A stretch of 64,000 nt of DNA, from assembly GCA_001548435.1 (NCBI GenBank), contig AP017308.1, positions 5,961,030-6,025,029 of the forward strand, read 5' to 3'. This document shows, one piece after another, positions 1 to 9,303 of the stretch (position 1 is its first letter; the number at the start of each line of letters is the position of its first letter). The notes under the pieces were generated by a model that was given only the letters and a program-made list of their open reading frames with translations, was not told where the DNA came from and made no database searches. The position numbers and the translations under genes were made by a program. Source of the DNA: Leptolyngbya sp. NIES-3755. Lineage in GTDB: Bacteria; Cyanobacteriota; Cyanobacteriia; Leptolyngbyales; Leptolyngbyaceae.

Positions 1-204
1 AATTTGCTGGGCACTGAATTGATAGAGCGGATCACAAGAAACGACGCGACGACCGGATTTGGCTAGGTGCGCGTTAAAACTAGCTGGACCATCTGCACAT
101 CCGATGATTCTGAGATTCAAATCATCAGCAGTCAGCGCAAACATTCGCTGATATTCTTCAAATGAGCGCCCCCAAGGAACAATCGATTGATAGTGAAAAG
201 CCAT
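1..204 (-). CDS. Partial SAM-dependent methyltransferase-like protein (N-terminus)
   Basis: The reading frame starts at an ATG whose complement is at 202-204 and runs off the left edge, giving 68 residues that begin MAFHYQSIVPWGRSFEEY. The segment LRIIGCADGPASFNAHLAK followed by RRVVSCDPLY looks like motif I and the acidic loop of a Rossmann-fold methyltransferase: a Gly-rich turn after a beta strand, then an acidic residue after the second strand. I recall similar short methyltransferase-like proteins in cyanobacteria, but the substrate is unknown and the catalytic half lies outside the window. The divergent gene at 343 leaves about 140 bases for two promoters. Confidence 0.6.
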   Translation of the reverse strand, partial: MAFHYQSIVPWGRSFEEYQRMFALTADDLNLRIIGCADGPASFNAHLAKSGRRVVSCDPLYQFSAQQI

Positions 205-342
205 TCGTTTTTGCCTACACCTGAACTCAGGACTTGCGTTGTAGAAATTGTACGATCGTAGTCGCGTCAGAATAAAACATCTAAGGTTCCACAATTTTTA
301 TCTAAGCTAAGATTTGTGACTTGAATCGGAGATTTTATCGCA

Positions 343-847
343 ATGGCTCACTCCTCATTTTTTGCGTTGAAACTATTTGCCGCAGTTGGCTGTGGTCTAA
401 TTGCTGGAGTCTTCTTCGCTTTCTCCACCTTCGTCATGCAGGCACTTGCCCAACAACCGCCGCCAACCGCGATCGCGACCATGCAATCAATTAACATTAC
501 CGTGATTAATCCCTGGTTCATGACCGCGTTTCTGGGAACAGGTGCAGCGTGTCTTCTACTCAGCATCGTCTCGCTACTGAAATGGCAGCAACCGAGTTCT
601 GCCTACTTGCTGATTGGGAGTTTGCTCTACCTGATTGGAACAATCGGAGTGACGATAGGATTTAATGTACCGTTGAATGATGGATTAGCGCTGCCTTTGG
701 CTCACGCAAAGCGTGTCCGTAAAGCCCGATAGCTCAGAAGGAGCAACCCTCTGGGCAAAATATCTAACCAATTGGATATTTTGGAATCATGTCCGCACGA
801 TCGCGTCTCTCATCGCGGCTGTCTTACTGTCGATCGCACTGCACTGA
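343..847 (+). pseudogene. DUF1772 (anthrone oxygenase-like) membrane protein, frame broken by a short repeat
   Basis: The first frame encodes about 117 residues of a small integral membrane protein with helices near residues 7-35, 58-78 and 86-108, ending in the family-like stretch GFNVPLNDGLA. It then enters a foreign-looking tail and stops at 732. The expected continuation, EGATLWAKYLTNW then WNHVRTIASLIAAVLL, lies in the +1-shifted frame from 737 to a TGA at 845-847. The insert at 691-735 explains the shift. DUF1772 proteins are usually about 150-170 residues, and the two frames together give that length. The product as it stands lacks the conserved WNHVRT region and last helix, so the gene is probably inactive. 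Confidence 0.7.
691..735 (+). repeat. Short GC-rich interspersed repeat inside the DUF1772 gene
   Basis: Between two halves of an otherwise continuous DUF1772 coding sequence lies a block of about 45 bases with no counterpart in the family. It contains an imperfect hairpin: CACGC at 703-707, loop AAA, GCGTG at 711-715, flanked by outer GCCTTT and AAAGCC. It resembles the small palindromic repeats common in cyanobacterial genomes. A block of similar style sits at the end of the SpoIID gene (25561-25592), but the two are not obviously the same sequence. The limits are estimated from where protein similarity stops and resumes. Confidence 0.5.
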
Positions 848-1013
848 TCTCATATTGCTCCCCGATGATTGTGTTTGCGTCGTTTCGATTTAGGTTCATT
901 TTTTGAGCTTGCAAAGTGCTGTATGTTATGGCTTCTGACTTGAATGTAGACATCGTAGATTCAAGCCGAAGGCATCGGATTCCAAAAACTCTGATTAATC
1001 GTAAGAGAAAGGG

Positions 1014-1454
1014 TTAGCGCGACGAATTTGCAGTGGTTTGAGCTTCTTGCTGACACATTGAGAGGATTCTACGATCGTTGTCACTGACTGGGATTCTGTG
1101 AAAATTGCTCAGTTCTGCGGTACTGCGATCAACCTGAGTACTTTCGGTTGAAAGGGTCTGAATATCCAGTGTGCGATCGTCTAAATTCCCTTGAAAGCAT
1201 TGAAACTCAGATCTGGGATAGTAGAATGCGCCGACCACTTGACCGTCAATATTTTGAAAGACAACGTACCCTTTTGAGATTTGATTCGGTTGCTCAACCT
1301 GTCCATACAGGTAGATGCCATTGGCTAGATCCTTAGAAGAGTCGTTTGACCGGGCTTGAGATTGTTCTGCACCCGTAGTTATCCAAGCGGTCAAAGTGAC
1401 TAAGCTAGCTGTTAAAAATACTTTGCTAAAGCAATTTAATGCAGGTAGATTCAT
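1014..1454 (-). CDS. Secreted protein of unknown function
   Basis: This 146-residue protein starts with a clear signal peptide: a short polar start, then a hydrophobic stretch VFLTASLVTLTAWIT ending near residue 30-35. The mature part includes GIYLYGQVEQPNQISKGYVV, and FYYPRSEFQCFQGN, which contains one of its two mature cysteines (the other is CQQEAQ near the end). I recognise the general shape of a cyanobacterial periplasmic protein but no functional domain. The start is an ATG at 1454. It diverges from the lipoprotein-like gene at 1662, with about 200 bases between them. Confidence 0.7.
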   Translation of the reverse strand: MNLPALNCFSKVFLTASLVTLTAWITTGAEQSQARSNDSSKDLANGIYLYGQVEQPNQISKGYVVFQNIDGQVVGAFYYPRSEFQCFQGNLDDRTLDIQTLSTESTQVDRSTAELSNFHRIPVSDNDRRILSMCQQEAQTTANSSR

Positions 1455-1661
1455 CGCTGTTTCTCCTTGCGCTAATTTCTTTCACCGTAACTTGTTTCAT
1501 CCCTGTGTATGTACCGCTACAGGTGTAATTGATAACGCTCAAAAATCTGTCGATCGATACGAATATGCCTCAAATTAAAAACTTTCTTGAGATACTTCTG
1601 TAAACTGTGAAACCCGTTGTGTTACTGAAACTATTCGCAATGAAACCATCCGGTAATTCTC

Positions 1662-2792
1662 ATGTTTGCTCGTTCCTTGTTCGTCACATTTCTACTCGGA
1701 AGCTCGATCGCTTGTACGCCTCAGACGATTAAAGGGTCTAATCCAGATCCTCCCTCCGTCAGTCCGCAAGCTACGCCTTTAGCAAGTCAACCTACACCGA
1801 CACCTTCTCAAACGACTACGATTCAAATTGAAGGTGAGCCTCAGCAAGTCCCGCTTGAGTCGATTCAAACGCCTAACTTTTCAACTCACTTTCCAGAAGA
1901 TCGCTTTGCAGTTCAGCGCGGCGGGGGGTCAGGGGAAGGTGAGGGGACTTGGTTTTATTGGAAACAACCCGATGGAACGATCAATAAAGATGCTTATGTT
2001 CAAGTGTTCTTCCCCGGAGCAAAGCAGTCGCTTAGCCAGGTGCGGCAGTTTCTAGTGGGAGAGCGCGGGATTTTTAATGCAAATCAATGGGAGCAAGTCA
2101 ATCGCGGTTCAGGCGATTCTTACGCTGAAATCGCTTATGCGCCTTGGTTGCGGGATCTCATTCTATTCAAGCCACGGACTAATCCACAGAACATTACTGG
2201 CACGGCTTACCTCGGTGAAATTGAGGGTCGGGCTTTTTATGTCATTTCACATTACCCGCGTGAGTATGCAGATGGATTTTCGCCCAGAGCCGATGTCATT
2301 TTAAGAAATCTCAAAGGTAGAGCAACAGGATTGAATAGCAGCTCACAACTGACGCTGAGAGGAATCGGAGCGGTTCAGGTTGGCATGACAGTAGAAGAAG
2401 CGGCAAAAGCCTCTGGTCAACCCCTTACAAGAGGCAAGCCTGCACCCAGTAACACTTGCAGTTATGTAACTCCAAGTGCGTCGATTCCGGGGGTGAATTT
2501 TATGGTGATTGACGATCGCATTGCTCGGATCGATGTGCGAAAATCGAGTCCAATGACCACTCTTAGCGGAGCTAAAATTGGAGACTCAGAGGCGAGAATC
2601 AAACAACTGTATCCAGGACAGATTAGCGTCACTCCACATAAATACCTTCCAAATGGTCATTATCTGACCTATACACCAAAAGACGCAAAAGATAGGAACT
2701 ATCGCCTGATTTTTGAAACAGATGGAAAGCAAGTGACTGAATTTCGATCTGGGCAATTACCTGAAGTAACCTGGGTTGAAGGATGTAGCTAG
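1662..2792 (+). CDS. Probable lipoprotein with BamE-like C-terminal domain
   Basis: The 376-residue product opens with a hydrophobic signal and a cysteine at residue 18 in the context SSIACTPQ, a plausible though not ideal lipobox. A Pro/Thr/Ser-rich linker follows to about residue 50. Residues about 60-215 form a cyanobacterial domain I cannot name. From about 225 the sequence LRGIGAVQVGMTVEEAAKA begins a SmpA/OmlA (BamE)-like fold: a GMT turn after a strand, CSYVTP, then the repeated element TLSGAKIGDSEARIKQLYPG. That fold is usually found in outer-membrane assembly or envelope lipoproteins, so an envelope location is inferred. The specific role is unknown. Confidence 0.7.
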   Translation: MFARSLFVTFLLGSSIACTPQTIKGSNPDPPSVSPQATPLASQPTPTPSQTTTIQIEGEPQQVPLESIQTPNFSTHFPEDRFAVQRGGGSGEGEGTWFYWKQPDGTINKDAYVQVFFPGAKQSLSQVRQFLVGERGIFNANQWEQVNRGSGDSYAEIAYAPWLRDLILFKPRTNPQNITGTAYLGEIEGRAFYVISHYPREYADGFSPRADVILRNLKGRATGLNSSSQLTLRGIGAVQVGMTVEEAAKASGQPLTRGKPAPSNTCSYVTPSASIPGVNFMVIDDRIARIDVRKSSPMTTLSGAKIGDSEARIKQLYPGQISVTPHKYLPNGHYLTYTPKDAKDRNYRLIFETDGKQVTEFRSGQLPEVTWVEGCS

Positions 2793-3012
2793 TTGTCGAA
2801 CTTGAGTACGATCGCCAAAAAATAGAGCGGATAGTTACACCTTCTCTGCCTATAAGACATCGGTGAGTATCAAATTGCTCGATCATTATACTAGAAGCCA
2901 CAATCGGCTTGAAATCATCCAATAGTCACAAAATATTGTTAGGGGTTGATAACGATGGCAGACCGCCCCGCGCTACAGATTCAAAGATGCAAATTGACAA
3001 TAGGAGTGTGAG

Positions 3013-3570
3013 TCAAGTTACAAGCTCAGGGTTATCACCCTCTAGGATTGTGCCTTTGAGGGTAGCATCTTTGAGATTGGCATCACTCAAATTTGCATCT
3101 TCTAAAGCAGCATCGGTCAGGTTTGCTCGATCGAGTTCAGCATGAGCAAGATCGGCTTCGGTCAAGTCCGCAGATTCTAGATTTGTGCCACTAAGGTCTG
3201 CTTGATTCAAATCTGCTTGGGTAAGGGTTGCTTGAACTAAATTTGCAACTCTGAGATCGGCTTGACTGAGATCCGCACGATCGAGCAATGCACCCTCTAA
3301 AATCGTGCCTTCCAACATGGCGTTGTTTAGATTCGCTCCAGTCAAATCTGCGCCAGTTAGATCCGCCCCACTCAAATCTGTGCTGCTCAAATCAGCATTA
3401 GTTAGGTTTACATTTCGCAGAATTGCTCCCTCCAAGTTTGCGCCAGCCAAGACTACAGCGCTCAGATTCATTCCCGTTAAATCTGCTTCTGCTAAATCAA
3501 CATTACTAAATTCGCGATCGCCATTTTCATACTGTTGTCGTAGTTGCTGAGCGTTAATGTGCTGTGTCAT
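3013..3570 (-). CDS. Pentapeptide-repeat protein
   Basis: Nearly the whole 185-residue protein is made of five-residue repeats of the A(D/N)Lxx type, for example ANLEGAILRNVNLTNADLSS, from about residue 22 to 175. Such repeats fold into a right-handed quadrilateral beta helix. A short capping helix (MTQHINAQQLRQQYENGD) precedes them. There is no signal peptide or membrane segment, so it is probably cytosolic. Pentapeptide proteins are numerous in cyanobacteria and most have no assigned function. It lies downstream of the sigma/anti-sigma pair on the same strand, about 150 bases beyond the anti-sigma stop, so it may be co-transcribed but need not be. Confidence 0.9.
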   Translation of the reverse strand: MTQHINAQQLRQQYENGDREFSNVDLAEADLTGMNLSAVVLAGANLEGAILRNVNLTNADLSSTDLSGADLTGADLTGANLNNAMLEGTILEGALLDRADLSQADLRVANLVQATLTQADLNQADLSGTNLESADLTEADLAHAELDRANLTDAALEDANLSDANLKDATLKGTILEGDNPELVT

Positions 3571-3717
3571 AAACTACCTCTTTCAAAGGCTTTTGTAAAC
3601 CACTAGAGTATCTTTTATTATGGTTACGCACTTCTATCTAACGTCTTAAACGGGGCGGCAAATAAAACTTAGCCTGCATCCCCCTTTATGCGGAATTTAC
3701 TTCCGTATAAATCGACA

Positions 3718-4452
3718 TTACAATTTTGTGATCAAAACAGGCTTACCTCGATGATTCTGTGGCGCAGCAGCATCCTCGATCGTGACTGCTATTTTTGACA
3801 CCAAATTTGCAGAGCGATAGACTTTTGGAACAAGCATCGACTGCGAAGCATTTCCTTGAGCATCCACATTAAAGACATCCGTAAGGATTGCGCTTTTATC
3901 ATCGCTCGTTACTGGAGCATCCTCACTCACCACTGTCCAGAGCGCGTAAACTTTCCCCGGTGGTAAAGGGGGTAAATTCTGAACGGTCAGGACTGCTTCT
4001 AAACGATTCGGATCAACCTTAACGGTTGCAGAAGCAGCATTTCCCTCGGCTGTTGCTTGTAGAGAATAAACGAGTGTAGCTAATTGCTGAGTCTCCATCT
4101 GCGACATTTGAAGTTCTTGTGACAAGCGATAGTTATTAATTGCTAAAGCTGCAATAACTATCGCTGCCGCTACATTGGCTACTCGACTCCACGAGAACGA
4201 TCGACGAGGCAGTCTAATTGGCGGCGAAGTTTGGGCAGCTAGAATTTTGGAACGAAGGTGTGCAGGGGGCTGAACTTCAGGTACATCATCAGTTAGTTCT
4301 AGTACTTCTTGCATTCGATCGACTTCCTGCGCGATCGTAGGGTAGTCGATCAATAGCTGTTGAAATTTTGCCGCTTCATCCGGATCAAGATCGCCTAAGA
4401 CATACCCTGCGATCAGGAGTTGTATATGTTCTGAAGCTAACGACCCATTCAT
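3718..4452 (-). CDS. RskA-type anti-sigma factor
   Basis: The 244-residue protein has the usual layout of an ECF anti-sigma factor. An N-terminal cytoplasmic sigma-binding part (about 1-95) includes LIAGYVLGDLDPDEAAKFQQ. One membrane helix follows near residues 90-108 (ANVAAAIVIAALAINNY), then a short coiled region and an extracytoplasmic C-terminal domain with NLPPLPPGKVYALWTV, typical of the RskA C-terminus. The N-terminus lacks an HxxxCxxC zinc motif, so binding would be of the non-zinc type. The gene begins 7 bases after the stop of the ECF sigma gene at 4460, so the two are probably co-transcribed. Confidence 0.85.
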   Translation of the reverse strand: MNGSLASEHIQLLIAGYVLGDLDPDEAAKFQQLLIDYPTIAQEVDRMQEVLELTDDVPEVQPPAHLRSKILAAQTSPPIRLPRRSFSWSRVANVAAAIVIAALAINNYRLSQELQMSQMETQQLATLVYSLQATAEGNAASATVKVDPNRLEAVLTVQNLPPLPPGKVYALWTVVSEDAPVTSDDKSAILTDVFNVDAQGNASQSMLVPKVYRSANLVSKIAVTIEDAAAPQNHRGKPVLITKL

Positions 4453-4459
4453 AAGCAGA

Positions 4460-5047
4460 TTATCTCAGGGAATCAGTAAGGGTTTGCCGCAATTTGAGCA
4501 GACTGCGCCGTGTTTTTGTTTTCACCGTGCCCAGCGGAATGTTTAACCGTTGAGCGATTTCTGACTGGCTTAGACCGTCGAAGTAAGCGAACCGCAAAAT
4601 TTGCTGCTCATGCTCTGATAATTGCGCGAGAGCGCTTTGAAGTTTTTGCGATCGCTCAGTTTGCAAGACTTCCTCAAACAGAGATTCAGAGGCGGTTTCA
4701 GGGCTATGAGTCGAGCGAAATCGATCAAGAAGCGAACGGGCTGCACTGCGCGATCTCATCCGATCTCTCGCCCGCGATCGAGTCAAAATAGCTAAAAATG
4801 TTCTCAGAGAACCCCGGTGGGCATCATACGAGGTTGATCTTGCAAGATTGAGAAAAATATCTTGGGTCAAATCTTCGGCTTCTTGAGGATTCGTGAGAAT
4901 TTTAAGAGCTAACCCGTATACTAATCCAGCATGACGATCGTATAAGATACCGAGTGCTTCTCCGTGTCCTGCCTGTAAAGCTTGATATAATGCTGCATCT
5001 GTCTGCTCAGAGAGAAGCTCACGTGTATTGCTAGAAAATTCAGACAT
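4460..5047 (-). CDS. ECF (group 4) RNA polymerase sigma factor
   Basis: The 195 residues contain sigma region 2 (about 25-95: LYDRHAGLVYGLALKIL, then DLTQDIFLNL) and region 4 (about 130-190) with the helix-turn-helix LSQSEIAQRLNIPLGTVKTK. No region 3 or 1.1 is present, as expected for ECF sigmas. It would direct polymerase to a small regulon when released by the anti-sigma factor encoded just downstream. The preceding co-directional gene encodes an exported CHRD-domain protein. A hairpin lies between that gene and this one, so the sigma gene probably has its own promoter in 5048-5200. Confidence 0.9.
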   Translation of the reverse strand: MSEFSSNTRELLSEQTDAALYQALQAGHGEALGILYDRHAGLVYGLALKILTNPQEAEDLTQDIFLNLARSTSYDAHRGSLRTFLAILTRSRARDRMRSRSAARSLLDRFRSTHSPETASESLFEEVLQTERSQKLQSALAQLSEHEQQILRFAYFDGLSQSEIAQRLNIPLGTVKTKTRRSLLKLRQTLTDSLR

Positions 5048-5202
5048 GGTGCAGGGTAGGCTGGAAAAGCTCCATGAATTTTTCGATTCTTAATCTGACA
5101 CCAGTGCTTCACGGAAGAATCTATCTAAGAAAGGATTTCTTGGTATTATTCAATACTCTGCTGACCGATTTAACCATACTGGAACAACTCTAAGCAAAGA
5201 TC

Positions 5203-5235
5203 AGGAACGCTCCTGAGTCAATCATTAGCGTTCCT
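5203..5235 (-). terminator. Inverted repeat after the CHRD gene, probable terminator
   Basis: AGGAACGCT (5203-5211) and AGCGTTCCT (5227-5235) are perfect 9-base arms around a 15-base loop. The repeat lies 16 bases beyond the CHRD stop codon. No long T-run follows on the minus strand, so termination may be weak. A regulator site upstream of the sigma gene is the alternative. Confidence 0.5.
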
Positions 5236-5251
5236 ACAGAAGAAGCTCCAC

Positions 5252-5869
5252 CTAGTAAGGTTTGAACATTCCGCGCAATTCACCCGCTCGATTCTGCTTT
5301 GTGTGAAGGTCTACATACAGCTTGCCACTCGACAGAGCTTGGAGTTGCTCGCTCGTGAGCGTGTATTCTCCCATAAATCGCCCTTGCATTCCGTTCATAC
5401 CCGGAGTCACTTGCAGCGCATACTGAAATGGACCGTTTGCAGTGGGTTCGCCTTGGTGAATGTGCACCGCTGAAGTAATGTTTGGATTGGGGGGACTAAC
5501 CGGGTCGGTTGCATAGTCCCGTAGTGAACTTGAGAGATTGCTAAAGTCGCCTCGGACAACCAATCGATCGCCCACTAACACGGCTCCTGCTGCGCCAAAC
5601 GCATTGCTAGACGAAGCCATTGGTATGACCTCATCTTTCGTGAGAACCGCAACATAGCGGGTCATCGGTTGGCTCTCCATGCCTTGAGCCATCAAAACGC
5701 TTTCAGCTTCGTGGATGGCTTCGGATGCCACATTGAGCTTTTGTGTTGTCAAGGTTACAAACTGTTGGCTGTAAGCGGGTTGAGAAAACGTCGAAATACC
5801 GACAGCAACTAAACAAGCGATCGCACTCAAAACCAAGTGGCGAAGAAGGTGTTTTGGTGTGTTCATCAT
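5252..5869 (-). CDS. Exported CHRD-domain protein
   Basis: The 205-residue product has a signal peptide (LVLSAIACLVAVGISTF, cleavage probably after the Ala in PAYSQQ near residue 33). From about residue 70 there is a CHRD domain, named after chordin. It has the characteristic DEVIPM start, AVHIHQGEPTANGPFQYAL in the middle, and the end LYVDLHTKQNRAGELRGMF. CHRD proteins are beta-rich and extracytoplasmic; their molecular role is poorly known. The start is one of two adjacent ATG codons at 5864-5869. Its place just upstream of an ECF sigma/anti-sigma pair suggests it is a regulon member or part of the same envelope-stress response (inference). Confidence 0.85.
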   Translation of the reverse strand: MMNTPKHLLRHLVLSAIACLVAVGISTFSQPAYSQQFVTLTTQKLNVASEAIHEAESVLMAQGMESQPMTRYVAVLTKDEVIPMASSSNAFGAAGAVLVGDRLVVRGDFSNLSSSLRDYATDPVSPPNPNITSAVHIHQGEPTANGPFQYALQVTPGMNGMQGRFMGEYTLTSEQLQALSSGKLYVDLHTKQNRAGELRGMFKPY

Positions 5870-6015
5870 GATTAAGAAAGAATTGACTACCGAATGAAAT
5901 CCTGTTGTTTTTGAAACATGAGTCAGGTTTCGCTCAGTAGTACGAACGGGAGGTTACATTTGGATTCACCCGAATCGCAGTTTTTCTGAGTGAAGCAGTG
6001 AATTTACCGACCAAC

Positions 6016-8355
6016 TTAAGTCGAGGAGCTTGATTTCGTGCAAAGTTTGACGATTGCTGCAATTAACTGCTCCGGATCAACAGGTTTCGCAAGATGGGCT
6101 TGAAATCCTGATTCGATCGCTTGTTGCTGATTATCTTCCCCTGCATAAGCGGTTAGTGCGATCGCAGGAATATGACGCACCGATCCTGGTACTGATTGAA
6201 GATGTGGGACTACTTCAATCGAGCGAATGTGCTGAATCAAAGCATAACCATCATAGTTCGGCATCCCAACATCACTCAGAATCAAGTCAGGCTGACAATT
6301 CTGTAATGCTTCTATAGCTTCTACGGCTGAGTGTGCTTCGATCACATTTGCCCCAGCTTGTCGTAAAGCCACACTGACAAAGGTGAGCATTGTTGGATCA
6401 TTGTCGATCGCTAAAATCTGCAATCCGATCAAAGGTTCTGCTTCGAGTTGCTGACTCAAAGAGGCTTGAACAGGAGGATCAACAGGTGGACATTCTCTTG
6501 CTAATCGCGGCAATCGCATGATAAATGTTGCACCCTGTCCTTCTCCTGCGCTTTCTGCCCAAACTCGCCCTCCATGTTGATCAACGATGTGATGCACGAG
6601 AGCTAGCCCTAATCCCAACCCGCCAAAATTGCGCGTGGTACTCCCGTCTTCTTGGCGAAAGTACTCAAATACGTATGGCAGAAACTCTGGTTTAATGCCC
6701 TTCCCGGTGTCAATGACTTGGAGTTGAATCTCTGACCCAATACGATCGAGTCGAATCGTGACTCGTCCTCGCTCTGGTGTAAATTTGACGGCATTCGAGA
6801 GCAAATTCCAGACGACTTGCTGCAATCGCGCACTATCCCCTAAAACTTGTCCAACATTTGGAGAAACGATCGTTTCAATCTGAATCGCTTTCCCATCTGC
6901 GGTTAATCGCACAGTTTCTAATGCAGCCGAAACAATAAACTCTAACTTGACCGGAAACAGCTTGAGCGGAAGTTTGTCGCGAAAAATTCGAGAGACATCG
7001 AGCAAATCTTCGATCAGTTGTGCTTGTAATCGAGCATTGCGCTCGATCGTCACCAGTGCTTCTTGCGATCGCGCTTCTGAAAGCCGTTTTGTTTGTAGTA
7101 ACTTCGACCATCCTAGAATTGGATTGAGCGGAGAACGCAATTCATGTGATAAAACCGCGAGAAATTCGTCTTTGAGTCGATTCGCTTGTTCGGCTTCTGC
7201 TCGTGCAGCTTGTTCGAGTTGGATAACCCGCTGCTGCTCAGCTTGGAGTTGAACGCGAGTGGTGACATCTAAAACTAAAGACAGCACCGATTCAATTTGC
7301 CCTGTTTGGTCAAATAGAGCAGAATTGTACCATTCACAAACGATCGTGCTTCCATCTTTGCAATAGTTCCGATTCTGTAGCGCGTTGCGTTGTTCATCTC
7401 CGTTGATTAAGCGCTTCATCACAGCTTGAACAGTTGCTTGATCCGGTTGGGGCACAAAGCTCCACTCTTGCGGATGTTTCCCCAACACTTCATCTGCTGT
7501 CCAACCGAAGATCGCTTCTGCTTGTCCAGACCAGCGAATCACTCGAAAATCTCGATCCCATTCCACGATCGCAAGTGGCGTGTTTTCTACATGAGAATTG
7601 ATTCTCTGCAACGCTTCAGAAAGCGCACTCCGATTACGCTTGCGTTCTGTAATATCTAAAATGGTCGCACCAATTCCTAACAGTTCCCCTGACCCAGAAC
7701 AAACCGGAAAATAAGTCGATAACCAGTACGTTTTTTGATCTGATGTTTCTTGATTGACGATCGCTTGTTTGGTGTCAAGCACCTCTTTCAACTTCTGATC
7801 CACGGTTTCTGCAAGTTCAGGAGTCAAGGTCTCCCAAACCGTTCTTCCGATGTGATCTGCGATCGATAGATTGTGTGTAGCGGCGAGTGCGTCATTGATC
7901 GAAACATAACGTCGATCGCAATTTAGAAAGGCAAATCCAACAGGCGCACTGCTTAGAAACGCATTTAGTAACGCGAATGATTCATCCTTCTGTTGCTGAA
8001 CAAACTGTCGATTGCGCTGTTGTTGAGGGATTCTACCTCTGATTCGATGCAGGTTAAATAGAACAGTGATCAGCACGAACACAGCGAGTCGCATCGAATC
8101 AAGCCAACCAAACGCGATCGCTTGATCGGTCGATTCGTTCAACACGGTGCTTGCGGCAATCGTACAGAACAACGTCGCCAGTAATCCCGTTCTCGCACTC
8201 CCTAAATATGCACTGACCGCAACGATCGCGTACAACAACGGATAAGCTGTCAGAGCAAAAGTTTGCTGGAGTAAAAAGACCAGTCCTAGCCCGTTACCAA
8301 GCACCAGTACTGTGATACCAAAACGCTGAAGTTGAGAGCGAGGAAAATTGATCAT
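6016..8355 (-). CDS. Membrane hybrid histidine kinase (4TM-PAS-PAS-HisKA-HATPase-REC)
   Basis: This protein of about 779 residues begins with four KdpD-like membrane helices (residues about 10-105). Two PAS domains follow (about 125-240 and 250-370, the second with EWDRDFRVIRWSGQAEAIFG). The kinase core has the phospho-histidine in VLSHELRSPLNPILGW, the N box WNLLSNAVKFTPE, the G1 box DTGKGI and the G2 box GGLGLGLALVHH. A C-terminal receiver has its phospho-Asp in LILSDVGMPNYDGY. It should sense a signal at or in the membrane and pass phosphate internally; the partner output is not encoded nearby. I chose the ATG at 8355 over a TTG five codons upstream. No good ribosome site decides it. Confidence 0.88.
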   Translation of the reverse strand: MINFPRSQLQRFGITVLVLGNGLGLVFLLQQTFALTAYPLLYAIVAVSAYLGSARTGLLATLFCTIAASTVLNESTDQAIAFGWLDSMRLAVFVLITVLFNLHRIRGRIPQQQRNRQFVQQQKDESFALLNAFLSSAPVGFAFLNCDRRYVSINDALAATHNLSIADHIGRTVWETLTPELAETVDQKLKEVLDTKQAIVNQETSDQKTYWLSTYFPVCSGSGELLGIGATILDITERKRNRSALSEALQRINSHVENTPLAIVEWDRDFRVIRWSGQAEAIFGWTADEVLGKHPQEWSFVPQPDQATVQAVMKRLINGDEQRNALQNRNYCKDGSTIVCEWYNSALFDQTGQIESVLSLVLDVTTRVQLQAEQQRVIQLEQAARAEAEQANRLKDEFLAVLSHELRSPLNPILGWSKLLQTKRLSEARSQEALVTIERNARLQAQLIEDLLDVSRIFRDKLPLKLFPVKLEFIVSAALETVRLTADGKAIQIETIVSPNVGQVLGDSARLQQVVWNLLSNAVKFTPERGRVTIRLDRIGSEIQLQVIDTGKGIKPEFLPYVFEYFRQEDGSTTRNFGGLGLGLALVHHIVDQHGGRVWAESAGEGQGATFIMRLPRLARECPPVDPPVQASLSQQLEAEPLIGLQILAIDNDPTMLTFVSVALRQAGANVIEAHSAVEAIEALQNCQPDLILSDVGMPNYDGYALIQHIRSIEVVPHLQSVPGSVRHIPAIALTAYAGEDNQQQAIESGFQAHLAKPVDPEQLIAAIVKLCTKSSSST

Positions 8356-8469
8356 GCGATCGTGTAACAATCTGTCATGAATTGGCTGTGATTACTCTAG
8401 ACGGGTAAAAAAGCTTACGCACACCCCTTGGGATAGATTTACTAACGGGGATGTACTTCTCACGGAGTA

Positions 8470-9276
8470 TCAAAGCAGGCTCTTCATCAGAAGCGGACCT
8501 GCTGGAATCGGAGGAGCCGTTGCTGATTCCGCTGTAATCAAAAGCTGAGCCGCAGGACTATCACACCCTGGCTGTAACGACGATCGATATCCGATCGCGG
8601 CTTCACGGCTCGTAAACTGTCCACAGTAATTCGGTTGAGTTTTGCCCTGAGAAATTGCCCAGAGCCGATAAGCTTGATTTTGCGGTAGATCAGGCAAATT
8701 CTGCACTAATACTATAAATGTATCTTGGCGCGGGTCAATCACAACCTTACCCGAAGCCTCTACTGCCTTCTCAGTTCCCCGCAGCACATAGAAATTTGTG
8801 TTGGGCTGTTTCAAAGTTTCGATAATGCTTTGGTTTGCTTGAACTGTCTGCCGTAAACGGTAATTTTCTATTCCTAAAATCAGACTCCCGATCGCAGTAG
8901 CTCCAAGTAACAGGGATGCTGCAATTGCACCATTCTGCTGCCGAAACGATCGCCAGCGGTTGGGACGCGATTCCTGCGGGGTTGCGCTTTGTGCTAAACG
9001 CCTAATTTCAGTCTCTTGTCTTGCACTGACCGGAGCAGGTTCGGGAGTCGGCTGATTGATCCGTTCAAACAAGCGATTTTTTAAGTCTGGGGGCACAGGT
9101 ACAACTGGAACACTATAAGAAATTGCCCCAACAGTTGACTGAAGTTCTGATAACTCAGCCATTAACTCTGGAGACGCAGCCGCTTGTTGCTCTACCCAAA
9201 CTCGTTCTTCCTCGGTTAGAAGGTTAAGGGCGTAGAGCGGAGCAAGTTCGCAAAAGCAGCGGTTTTCAGTGTTCAT
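8470..9276 (-). CDS. RskA-type anti-sigma factor
   Basis: The 268 residues comprise an N-terminal cytoplasmic part (CELAPLYALNLLTEEERVWV) and a basic, glutamine-rich linker. A single membrane helix lies near residues 128-147 (NGAIAASLLLGATAIGSLIL). The extracytoplasmic RskA-like domain follows, with FIVLVQNLPDLPQNQAYRLW. It is a diverged relative of the anti-sigma gene at 3718. The gene begins 27 bases after the sigma stop at 9304 and is probably co-transcribed with it. It should hold that ECF sigma inactive at the membrane until a signal triggers release. Confidence 0.85.
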   Translation of the reverse strand: MNTENRCFCELAPLYALNLLTEEERVWVEQQAAASPELMAELSELQSTVGAISYSVPVVPVPPDLKNRLFERINQPTPEPAPVSARQETEIRRLAQSATPQESRPNRWRSFRQQNGAIAASLLLGATAIGSLILGIENYRLRQTVQANQSIIETLKQPNTNFYVLRGTEKAVEASGKVVIDPRQDTFIVLVQNLPDLPQNQAYRLWAISQGKTQPNYCGQFTSREAAIGYRSSLQPGCDSPAAQLLITAESATAPPIPAGPLLMKSLL

Positions 9277-9303
9277 CTAATCTGAGGGATCGAGAGTTCT
9301 ATT

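Noticed and set aside
3305..3550. Long open frame opposite the pentapeptide-repeat gene
   Set aside because: Repeat codons keep the opposite strand open; the antisense product has no family features.
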